The position numbers and the translations under genes are program-made. From the NCBI GenBank assembly GCA_020353115.1, contig CP070687.1, positions 2,120,734-2,129,199 on the forward strand: a DNA stretch of 8,466 nucleotides, written 5' to 3'. The notes under the pieces were generated by a model. The model saw only the letters and a list, made by a program, of their open reading frames with translations, was not told the origin of the DNA and did no database searches. Positions 1 to 5,820 of the stretch are shown here, one piece after another. Each line of letters opens with the position of its first letter. The first letter of the stretch is position 1. The stretch comes from Bacteroidales bacterium (lineage in GTDB: Bacteria > Bacteroidota > Bacteroidia > Bacteroidales > VadinHA17).

Positions 1-917
1 GCGGTGGATATATTAATGAAATTGATACAGGCTATGATAATTATGGTAAATGCAATGATCGTGAAAATAACAACAAACTGAAAGTTACCATGTTTTGTTC
101 CATAATCCCTGGTGTTCCTTGCAAAGTATACATCCCGCAGAGGGCGGAGCCGTACCCGGAATGATGTTTCCCTTTCTTCCCCTTCCAGCTCCACTAATTT
201 CCTGTGATAGAATTCATCTGCTTTTGAGTCTGCAATTTCCGGCGTAACCTGCGGGGCCAGTTTGAAATATGTCATATACTGGTATGTCCGGTAAGTGTAC
301 AGATGTTCCTGGCCATAAAAATACCCGAGGGTTACAAACGAGCCGATGATATCCAGTTGAATATGAAAATTCTCCGGGTCCCTAATCAGACCAGTTATTT
401 CAAGTTCCGTTCCATCGCTGAACCGTAATACTTTACCAACCGGGTCTTCGTCTCCGAAAATAATCTTTGCCATGTTTTCCGTTATCACAGCTGTCAATGG
501 TCGCACGAGAGCAGTTTCAGGATTTCCCTTAACCATTTCCAAAGTGAAAAGGTCGAACACGTTGCTGTCAGCCCAGGCAATATTCGGAATGTTGTATTTT
601 CGCTCTCCATAATCCAGGTATACATCAGACCAGTGTTTGAACCGTACAAACGAAATGATTTCCGGAATGGCTTCCATTGCATCCGGGCCCAGTGCAGATG
701 TCGTCCATGCCCCCTCATAATCCCCCTGAATTACCTCCCACCGACATACGGAATCCAGGTTTTCATTGAACTTGTCATACCGTAGTTCATTCTGTACAAA
801 TAGTATTATCAGAATAAAGACAGCAAGGCCTATTGCCAGTCCCGTAACATTAATAAAGGTAATCCAGGGATTTCTTAAAAGGAATCGAAGGGCAGTTTTA
901 AAGTAATGTATTATCAT
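1..917 (-). CDS. FtsX-like ABC transporter permease with MacB-type periplasmic domain (partial, N-terminal 305 residues)
   Basis: Starts with ATG at 917 and runs open through base 1, so the C-terminal part is outside the window. The protein begins MIIHYFKTALRFLLRNPWIT, the cytoplasmic lead-in typical of Bacteroidota FtsX-like permeases. A first membrane helix follows at about residues 20-42. Residues about 43-275 form the extracytoplasmic MacB-PCD-like domain, including the family-typical stretch around TAVITENMAKIIFGDEDPVG (142-161). A second helix at about 279-300 runs into INIST, after which relatives continue with the 'R..EVGIRKV.GA' FtsX segment. The family works with a separate MacB/LolD-like ATPase, exporting peptides, lipids or lipoproteins or driving envelope proteins by mechanotransmission. 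No ATPase gene is visible here, so the substrate is unknown. There is no Shine-Dalgarno sequence upstream, which is usual in this phylum. Family assignment is firm; function is not. Confidence 0.92.
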   Translation of the reverse strand, partial: MIIHYFKTALRFLLRNPWITFINVTGLAIGLAVFILIILFVQNELRYDKFNENLDSVCRWEVIQGDYEGAWTTSALGPDAMEAIPEIISFVRFKHWSDVYLDYGERKYNIPNIAWADSNVFDLFTLEMVKGNPETALVRPLTAVITENMAKIIFGDEDPVGKVLRFSDGTELEITGLIRDPENFHIQLDIIGSFVTLGYFYGQEHLYTYRTYQYMTYFKLAPQVTPEIADSKADEFYHRKLVELEGEERETSFRVRLRPLRDVYFARNTRDYGTKHGNFQFVVIFTIIAFTIIIIACINFINIST

Positions 918-1285
918 GGCCGGGGGTGAATATTACCAATGAATTTATGTAACAGCAGTATTTAATTATACAGCCTCCGGAAAGTATACTTTCAGGTTGC
1001 CAGGGAAAAAACAGTATATAATGTATAGACGCCGGTTTTTCGTTAAAGTTACAATAGAATTCAAATTCTTTAATTTCTTTAATCCAATAACTTGAGGAAT
1101 AAAATTGGTTGGGCAGTTCAAGTCATCCCGTGAGCCGGTATTTTAACATGTATTGGAATTTAACAATCAAAACTTTTCAGCTTCATGAAATCCGGGGTCT
1201 GAATAATGGAATCAGAATCTTCTTTTCAAATGCAGCTTAACAACAGATTAAACGTCTTTATCAAAGAACATAAAATTGTTTCGTC
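918..1285. other. Divergent intergenic region (368 bp)
   Basis: This stretch separates the start codons of the minus-strand permease gene and the plus-strand GIN-domain gene, so it must hold both promoters. It is AT-rich and I found no credible ORF or RNA gene. No exact TAnnTTTG box is visible in either direction. The most structured element is the palindrome at 977-996, listed separately. Confidence 0.6.
977..996. promoter_or_regulatory. Near-perfect 20-bp palindrome, candidate operator
   Basis: The core GAAAGTATACTTTC (980-993) is a perfect 14-bp palindrome. It is flanked by CC and GG, which also pair across a single mismatched position (G979/A994). It lies about 60 bp upstream of the permease start at 917 and about 290 bp upstream of the GIN gene, a reasonable operator position for the permease promoter. 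I do not recognise it as the site of a named regulator. The symmetry is seen directly; the operator role is inferred. Confidence 0.35.
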
Positions 1286-2002
1286 ATGAAGAAATTTAAA
1301 CTGTTAACCCTTTTTATTCTTTTTGCCCTGACTCTCCCCACTTTGGGACAGCAGAGGCCCAGAGTTTCCGGATCAGGAAATGTTGTCACAAAAGACAGGG
1401 ATGCCGCCTATTTCAACTCAGTGATGGTAAGTACTGGTATAGATCTTATCCTTAGCCAGGGCAGTACGGAAAGCATTAAAGTGGAAGCCGATGACAACCT
1501 GCACGAATATATTGTCACAGAAATCAACGGCAATACACTTAAAATCTATACGGATGCCAATATCCGGGATGCAGAAGAAATGAACGTGTATGTTACCATG
1601 AAGGATGTTGAAGCGCTTTCTGCAACAAGTGCAGGTGATATTTCAGGCAAAACGGTTATCAAAAGCGATGAACTGACCCTAACCACCAGCAGCGCCGGCG
1701 ATATAAAACTGGAAGTCGAAGTCAGTAAACTGAACTGCTCATTAAGCAGTGCCGGCGATATGACCATTTCCGGAACAACAGATGAACTGGTAGCTAACCT
1801 GTCCAGTGCAGGCGACCTTCAGGCTTACGATCTTACAAGCCGGATAGCCGATGTATCAACTTCCAGTTCAGGAGACGCAAAAATAACCGTTACAGAAAAG
1901 CTCAAAGCACGTGCGAGCAGTGCAGGAGATATCCAATTCCAGGGAAACCCGAAAGAAGTTGACGGACACTCCAGCAGTGCCGGACGCATAGAGAAAAGAT
2001 AA
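1286..2002 (+). CDS. Exported head GIN domain (DUF2807) protein
   Basis: A 238-residue protein with a signal peptide at about residues 1-21 (basic MKKFK, hydrophobic core, cut near LGQ/Q). Residues about 25-225 match the head GIN domain (DUF2807, PF10988), a Bacteroidota family of exported proteins thought to adopt a right-handed beta-helix-like fold and often called putative auto-transporter adhesin head domains. The early R-V-S-G-S-G-N-V segment is typical. The second half carries seven S-A-G-D type turns with glycines at 117, 138, 157, 176, 196, 214 and 233, i.e. every 18-21 residues, as expected for coils of a solenoid; the last reads SAGR. There is no lipobox and no T9SS sorting domain, so the protein is probably periplasmic or surface-released. 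The ATG is fixed by the signal peptide; no Shine-Dalgarno is seen. Its molecular role is not known. Confidence 0.9.
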   Translation: MKKFKLLTLFILFALTLPTLGQQRPRVSGSGNVVTKDRDAAYFNSVMVSTGIDLILSQGSTESIKVEADDNLHEYIVTEINGNTLKIYTDANIRDAEEMNVYVTMKDVEALSATSAGDISGKTVIKSDELTLTTSSAGDIKLEVEVSKLNCSLSSAGDMTISGTTDELVANLSSAGDLQAYDLTSRIADVSTSSSGDAKITVTEKLKARASSAGDIQFQGNPKEVDGHSSSAGRIEKR

Positions 2003-2144
2003 AACACCGTTAGTTTAGTTAAGGGCCCGAATTACAACTTTTTTATATTCAACAATTTGTGACCCCGGATCACAGCTGGTAAGTCTTCCGGTGACAGCAT
2101 CCTGAAAAACAACCCTGCCTGGTAGGAATTTTTTTGAGTCACCC
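2003..2144. other. Spacer between GIN gene and repeat array
   Basis: No gene is evident. It contains an interrupted palindrome, TGTGA-N7-TCACA (2058-2074), with a CC/GG inner pair. It also has a T7 run near 2129-2135 without a convincing stem in front of it, so I do not call a terminator. Confidence 0.4.
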
Positions 2145-2390
2145 TGTGCGAGCCACTCCCTGTCTGACGACAGGCAGGTTTGCGAACCACTCCCTGTCTG
2201 ACGACAGGCAGGTGTGCGAGCCACTCCCTGTCTGACGACAGGCAGGTGTGCGAGCCACTCCCTGTCTGACGACAGGCAGGTTTGCGAGCCACTCTGTGCG
2301 AGCCACTCCCTGTCTGACGACAGGCAGGTGTGCGAGCCAATCTGTGCAAGCCACTCCCTGTCTGACGACAGGCAGGTTTGCGAGCCAATC
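2145..2390. repeat. Tandem array of 34-bp hairpin units, switching to a 48-bp (34+14) period
   Basis: Six full 34-bp copies begin at 2145, 2179, 2213, 2247, 2295 and 2343. Four are identical (2145, 2213, 2247, 2295), the 2179 copy has two changes and the 2343 copy has one. All six share an identical 26-bp 3' part starting at the CCACTCCC segment. Each unit contains the inverted repeat CCTGTC-TGAC-GACAGG, a 6-bp stem with a 4-base loop, followed by CAGG. After the fourth copy, 14-bp partial copies of the first part of the unit (2281-2294, 2329-2342, 2377-2390) are inserted, so the last three full copies recur every 48 bp. There are no unique spacers, so it is not a CRISPR array. The minus strand is open in all three frames, and because 34 is not a multiple of 3 each frame cycles through the same three peptides. 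That argues for non-coding DNA despite long apparent ORFs. Confidence 0.95.
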
Positions 2391-2415
2391 TGTGCAAGCC
2401 ATATTGGCTCGTTTT
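2381..2415 (+). terminator. Terminator-like hairpin closing the repeat array
   Basis: CGAGCCAAT (2381-2389) and ATTGGCTCG (2403-2411) form a perfect 9-bp stem around a 13-base loop. Four T's follow directly (2412-2415). The left arm is itself part of the last partial repeat, while the right arm is outside the array. It could end plus-strand transcription from the GIN gene about 380 bp upstream. The T tract is short, so termination strength is uncertain. Confidence 0.4.
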
Positions 2416-2797
2416 ATGATCTTCGGGATATAAATATTATCACAAAGATTTTGAGAAATCTCTACAGCCAGACACTACATTGTTCTGACAAAGTGTAACA
2501 TGTCCCATCCTTTAAGCCTGAGGATTCCCTGGCAGGTATTCCCAAAACAAAAATAAATACAAATCCTTGTGACAGTTTTACCTTTTATCGGTTTTGCACA
2601 ACCTTTTCTTATCCGGGTATTTATTGAAATATCCACTCCAGGTTCCACCACAAATTGAACAATTTTCCTTTTCCATTGTTATTTTAAATGGACCAGTCAT
2701 TAACAGGTGATTGAATAGCGTATTACTAATTGGTCTGGTCTTAAATAAATAACTGTTTCATTCTGAAAAAGAAGTTTAACAAATCAGGATCAAAGAA
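2416..2797. other. Intergenic region upstream of the YceI gene
   Basis: About 380 bp without a clear conserved gene. It holds the 32-codon minus-strand ORF at 2578-2676 and an imperfect inverted repeat, GACCAG (2691-2696) with CTGGTC (2735-2740). Each arm also has an inner ATTA/TAAT pair. The repeat lies 58-107 bp upstream of the YceI start. No exact TAnnTTTG promoter box is visible for the YceI gene. Confidence 0.4.
2578..2676 (-). CDS. Tiny ORF with CxxC zinc-ribbon-like motif, possibly a gene remnant
   Basis: A 32-residue minus-strand reading frame with ATG at 2674-2676 and TAA at 2578-2580. The peptide begins MEKENCSICGGTWSGYF and ends RLCKTDKR, giving a C-x2-C (residues 6-9) and a third cysteine at 27. 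The composition (C-x2-C-G-G-x-W, charged tail) looks like half of a zinc-ribbon or treble-clef knuckle. A fourth cysteine is missing before the stop, so it is either a very small metal-binding protein or the truncated start of one. The upstream region on its strand is AT-rich with no Shine-Dalgarno, which fits the local style. I do not recognise a family. An accidental ORF of this length is quite possible. Confidence 0.25.
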   Translation of the reverse strand: MEKENCSICGGTWSGYFNKYPDKKRLCKTDKR

Positions 2798-3373
2798 ATG
2801 AAGACAAAGTTAATAATACCGGCTTTAATATTCTGTTCAGCAGGTTTTGCCCAGACAACATGGACAGTTGATAAAACGCATTCCGATATTGGTTTTACGA
2901 TAACGCATATGATGATTTCGGAAGTTGATGGAAGATTCAACGAGTTTGATGCAAAGGTAATCAGTAACAGTGATGATTTCACCGGCAGTAAGGTTGAGTT
3001 TACCGCACAGGTATCATCGATCAACACGAACAATGAGAGAAGGGACGGTCATTTGAAAGGTGATGATTTCTTCGGAGCTGAGGCTTATCCTGAAATAAGA
3101 TTTAAAGGTGAAATAAAAAAGGAGGGTGAGTCGTATTACCTGGAGGGCGATTTTACCATGAAAGGAGTCACAAAAAGAGAAAGATTCGATGTCAAGTACA
3201 ATGGTCAGGTCCCCGGAGGTCGGGGTAGAAAAGCTGGATTCAAGGTAACGGGGACAATAGACCGTTTTGAGTATGGTCTTACATGGAACAGGACCATTGA
3301 ATCGGGTGGACTGGTTGTGAGCCGTGAGGTGGGAATTACATGTAATGTACAACTGAATGAAGAGGTGAGATAA
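2798..3373 (+). CDS. YceI family protein (exported lipocalin-like, isoprenoid-binding fold)
   Basis: A 191-residue protein with a signal peptide at residues 1-18 (cut near GFA/QTT). The mature part is a complete YceI domain (PF04264): W-T-V-D-K-T-H-S-D-I-G-F at 22-33, then the T-H-M-M-I-S-E-V-D-G-R-F segment (36-47), D-G-H-L-K-G-D-D-F-F (83-92), Y-P-E-I-R-F-K (97-103) and M-K-G-V-T-K (121-126). All are family hallmarks. YceI proteins are periplasmic lipocalin-like beta-barrels; a structural homologue binds polyisoprenoid/quinone chains, and roles in isoprenoid handling or stress response have been proposed. The residues around 140-155 (PGGRGRKAGFKVTGTIDR) form the usual loop and strand before the F-E-Y-G-L-T-W-N segment. 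An AGGAT at 2786-2790, 7 bases before the ATG, is a plausible ribosome site. A terminator follows 27 bases after the stop. No cytochrome b561 or other common partner is adjacent. Confidence 0.95.
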   Translation: MKTKLIIPALIFCSAGFAQTTWTVDKTHSDIGFTITHMMISEVDGRFNEFDAKVISNSDDFTGSKVEFTAQVSSINTNNERRDGHLKGDDFFGAEAYPEIRFKGEIKKEGESYYLEGDFTMKGVTKRERFDVKYNGQVPGGRGRKAGFKVTGTIDRFEYGLTWNRTIESGGLVVSREVGITCNVQLNEEVR

Positions 3374-3399
3374 GACTAACTTCCAGTTACCGGCAGATG

Positions 3400-3443
3400 A
3401 AAAAGGGGAATGGTTCCGAAACAGGTAACCAATCCCTTTTTTT
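3400..3443. terminator. Bidirectional intrinsic terminator between convergent genes
   Basis: The left arm AAAAAGGGGAATGGTT (3400-3414 region) pairs with AACCAATCCCTTTTTTT (about 3427-3443), with one small internal mismatch and a loop around CCGAAACAGGT. A T7 run follows the stem on the plus strand, and the A5 tract supplies the U tract on the minus strand. It sits between the stop of the YceI gene (3373) and the stop of the minus-strand acyltransferase gene (3454), so it can end both transcripts. Confidence 0.85.
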
Positions 3444-3453
3444 ATTATGGCTT

Positions 3454-4566
3454 TCAGATCTTTATATATATCCGTTTACGATATAACCAGTAACACAGAT
3501 ACCACAGGAATGTCCAGGTAAAGATGCTGGCAATCATTTCGGCAGCCAAATCACCTGTCCATGAAAACAGGCCTATAGTAAACGGTTTGAAAACCTGGTA
3601 TACCAATTCACTTCCTCCTATATGAGAGAAAAGGTAAATGAAAAGCGGGTTCATTCCTACGATGGCAAAGAATGCTGCCCATTTTCTTATTCTTTTTACT
3701 TCGATCAGCCAATATGAAAAGCATAATACCAGGATGCACCATCCTCCGCTGGCAAATACAAAGGAGGTAGTTGAGATCCTTTTAATGATTGGAGTTACCA
3801 TATCCAGTGAGTATCCTGCCAGCAGGCAAATTATCCCGGCGATCAACAGGATCTTTATTTTATGATAGGATGTCCTGTTGCTCAGTAACAATTTACCGGC
3901 CAATACGCCCCACATGGTATGTGCAATTGTAGGAACCGCATTTATGGAAACCCAATGGCCGGATGACAGTTCTCCTGAAATTGCAAGGTCGATAAAGGCC
4001 CCGAAGTTTTTATCCGGAATAAATGGCTTATTGAAACCCTCTACTGGAAAAAACCTGTATGTCAGTTCGGTAAGTAACAGTATGACTAAGGTAAATATCA
4101 GTTGGATTCTGACAGACCTGTTCATCATCAGGAAAGCCACAATATAGGTAACGGATAGTTGTGCCAGGACGTTTTGGAACCTGAAGGTGATCCTGCCGGG
4201 GCCGATACAATAGAGAGCCCATCCAAAAAACAAAAGCAGGAATGACCGTAAAATTGCATGCTTAAGCATATCGTTATAACTATCACCCCTTTTCATTCGT
4301 TTTGATACGGAAAGGGGAATGGCTACCCCGACAATAAACATGAAAAATGGCTGTACAAGGTCCCAGAACCGCATTCCATGCCAGGGATGGTGATGCAACT
4401 GTTTTCCTATAAATCCTATGATTGTTCCGCTGAATACCGGATCTACCAGATTTTGAAAAAGTCCTGTAAATTCACCAATTAGCAGAAACATGGTAAATCC
4501 CCGAAAAAAGTCTATGGAAAGTAACCTTTCTTCGCGTATTTCTGTATAGCTATTCTTATCCCCCAT
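3454..4566 (-). CDS. Multi-pass membrane acyltransferase, NagX/DUF5009 (heparan-alpha-glucosaminide N-acetyltransferase-like)
   Basis: A 370-residue integral membrane protein with about ten hydrophobic segments. The N-terminus carries E-R-L-L-S-I-D-F-F-R-G-F-T-M (13-26), the signature opening of this family (COG4299; related to human HGSNAT). The loop before the second helix holds three histidines in a row (58-60), then P-W-H-G and F-W-D-L-V-Q-P-F-F-M-F-I-V-G-V-A. Aligned from memory on W62-x-G64, His59 falls where the active-site histidine of HGSNAT lies. Other family landmarks are S-I-N-A-V-P-T-I-A-H-T-M-W-G-V-L-A-G-K (207-225), F-A-S-G-G-W near 271-276, and V-G-M-N-P-L-F-I-Y (303-311). HGSNAT moves acetyl from cytosolic acetyl-CoA to an amino sugar across the membrane. 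In bacteria the acceptor is mostly unknown, perhaps a cell-wall or glycan sugar. It is transcribed alone; divergent from the gene at 4773. Confidence 0.85.
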   Translation of the reverse strand: MGDKNSYTEIREERLLSIDFFRGFTMFLLIGEFTGLFQNLVDPVFSGTIIGFIGKQLHHHPWHGMRFWDLVQPFFMFIVGVAIPLSVSKRMKRGDSYNDMLKHAILRSFLLLFFGWALYCIGPGRITFRFQNVLAQLSVTYIVAFLMMNRSVRIQLIFTLVILLLTELTYRFFPVEGFNKPFIPDKNFGAFIDLAISGELSSGHWVSINAVPTIAHTMWGVLAGKLLLSNRTSYHKIKILLIAGIICLLAGYSLDMVTPIIKRISTTSFVFASGGWCILVLCFSYWLIEVKRIRKWAAFFAIVGMNPLFIYLFSHIGGSELVYQVFKPFTIGLFSWTGDLAAEMIASIFTWTFLWYLCYWLYRKRIYIKI

Positions 4567-4654
4567 TTTTTCAGATTATCAAATTGTCCGATGATATGAA
4601 ATTGTCTTCAACTCAGATCACTAATTTAGGAATAAATCGAAAAGCAGATAATGA

Positions 4655-4679
4655 TTTTAAACAGGTGTTTTTAAACAGG
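4655..4679. repeat. Two 11-bp direct repeats (TTTTAAACAGG), candidate regulator site
   Basis: Identical copies lie at 4655-4665 and 4669-4679, a 14-bp step, in the 206-bp divergent spacer between the acyltransferase (start 4566) and the TPR protein (start 4773). A short repeated motif at this position could bind a regulator, but the AT-rich context makes coincidence possible. Confidence 0.3.
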
Positions 4680-4721
4680 GGGGTCTAAATTGGAATAATT
4701 CATTCATTTTAAATTTCATGT

Positions 4722-4752
4722 TTTGAGGGATTTTAATAACTTCATAGGTTTG
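4722..4752 (+). promoter_or_regulatory. Bacteroidota-type promoter (TTTG-N19-TAGGTTTG)
   Basis: TTTG at 4722-4725 and TAGGTTTG at 4745-4752 match the -33 TTTG and -7 TAnnTTTG boxes of the Bacteroidota primary sigma factor, with 19 bp between them. Initiation would fall near 4759, leaving a leader of about 14 bases before the ATG at 4773. Confidence 0.6.
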
Positions 4753-4772
4753 GTTAACTAAAATTCCAGGTA

Positions 4773-5813
4773 ATGAAAAGACCGATTAATATTATCCTGT
4801 TTTTATTTACAATTCTTCTAATCTGTACTGCAGCGAAAAGAATCACCTTCAATATCCTGGCACCTGCAGCCGTGGATATTCCGCGAACTATTCAAACCGT
4901 GGCCATTATTGACCGGTCGGTTCCTGAAAACGAAAAAATGAATATTCTTGAAGGGATTCTCACAGGAGAAGGTCCCGGACAGGACAAACTGGCGACACAG
5001 GTAGCTATCGACGGGTTAAACAGCATGTTGCAGAACTCTTCAAGATTCCGGGTTGTCCGTACAGCGGAAGTACTGAAAGGTTCTGCAACCGGAAGAAACT
5101 TCCCGGAACCGATGGACTGGAATTTGATCGATGAACTGTGTACAAAGCATGAGGTTGATGCTATTATTTCGCTTGAATCGTATGATTCCGATTTCATTGT
5201 CACCAACGGGTCAAGACTTGTAGATAGAAAGATCGGTGACCGAACCCTGAAGGTTCCGGAGTTTTATGCAAGTGGTGTGGCAAAGGTGAATACGGGTTTC
5301 CGGTTTTATGATCCGGAACAGCGGAGCATTCTTGATCAGTATCAATTTTCGCATACCATGGATTGGGATGTTGGCGGATCTTCCATCCAGGAGGCTATAA
5401 CAAGGTTACTTAACAGGGATGCCGCTCTGAAGGAGGCAAGTTATAGTGCCGGTGTCCTGTATGGTGAGAGGATCTCCCCAACATGGTTCAGGGTTACACG
5501 CGATTATTTCAGAAAAGCAAAAAGGGATCCGGATCTTGCGGAAGGAGCACGGATGATGGAAGCCAATGACTGGGAGAGGGCCATTATTGCTTTGGAAAGA
5601 GCGGTGGAATACGGCCGGCACAGAAAAGTTAAAGGCAAAGCTGCACATAACCTGGCTGTCGTACATGAGATCCTGGGTAATCTTGAAGAGTCTAAAAACT
5701 GGGCCGTCACCGCCTGGGGAACATACAGGATTAAAAAATCCCGTGATTACGGGTATATACTTACAAGAAGATTACAGGAACAGGAGAGACTACGACAACA
5801 ACTTGGAGAATAA
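4773..5813 (+). CDS. DUF6340-like envelope protein with TPR-like C-terminus
   Basis: A 346-residue protein. Residues 1-20 are a basic start plus a hydrophobic stretch ending L-L-I-C-T-A-A. The cysteine at 18 sits where relatives have a lipobox, but Ile at -1 makes lipidation doubtful, so it may be a signal anchor or a degenerate lipoprotein signal. The segment after it (T-F-N-I-L-A-P-A-A-V-D-I-P, 25-37, then I-Q-T-V-A-I-I-D-R-S) is what I associate with the Bacteroidota DUF6340 family. The middle (about 40-240) is alpha/beta, with predicted strands around 92-97 and 127-135. Residues about 254-318 resemble one to two TPR helical hairpins: A-x-x-M-M-E-A-N-D-W-E-R-A-I-I-A-L-E-R-A, then A-A-H-N-L-A-V-V-H-E. 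The end is a charged coil. The function is unknown; the TPR part suggests protein-protein contacts in the periplasm. It has its own promoter, and its stop lies 1 bp from the stop of the convergent gene. Confidence 0.75.
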   Translation: MKRPINIILFLFTILLICTAAKRITFNILAPAAVDIPRTIQTVAIIDRSVPENEKMNILEGILTGEGPGQDKLATQVAIDGLNSMLQNSSRFRVVRTAEVLKGSATGRNFPEPMDWNLIDELCTKHEVDAIISLESYDSDFIVTNGSRLVDRKIGDRTLKVPEFYASGVAKVNTGFRFYDPEQRSILDQYQFSHTMDWDVGGSSIQEAITRLLNRDAALKEASYSAGVLYGERISPTWFRVTRDYFRKAKRDPDLAEGARMMEANDWERAIIALERAVEYGRHRKVKGKAAHNLAVVHEILGNLEESKNWAVTAWGTYRIKKSRDYGYILTRRLQEQERLRQQLGE

Positions 5814-5820
5814 ATTATTC
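5808..5820. repeat. Short inverted repeat holding both convergent stop codons
   Basis: GAATAA-A-TTATTC is a 6-bp inverted repeat with one central base. It contains the TAA stop of the plus gene (5811-5813) and the TAA of the minus gene (5815-5817). It has no G/C-rich stem, so it is not called as an intrinsic terminator. Confidence 0.5.

Noticed and set aside
1546..2007. Antisense ORFs opposite the GIN-domain gene
   Set aside because: They mirror the repeated SAGD codons of the plus-strand gene and have no start context, signal or family resemblance.
2145..2390. CRISPR array
   Set aside because: Units abut directly with no unique spacers; the only 'spacers' are 14-bp partial copies of the same unit, and no cas genes are present.
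2015..2498. Several overlapping ORFs on both strands across the repeat array (peptides such as TPACRQTG and LPVVRQG)
   Set aside because: They are translations of one 34-bp repeat in different frames. The unit has no stop on the minus strand in any frame and its length is not a multiple of 3, so the frames are open by construction and not by selection.
3014..3352. Antisense ORF of 112 codons opposite the YceI gene
   Set aside because: The YceI frame is unambiguous and covers all conserved motifs; the antisense peptide has no recognisable features.
3638..4222. Plus- and minus-strand ORFs inside the acyltransferase gene
   Set aside because: Shadow frames of a well-supported 370-residue membrane protein.
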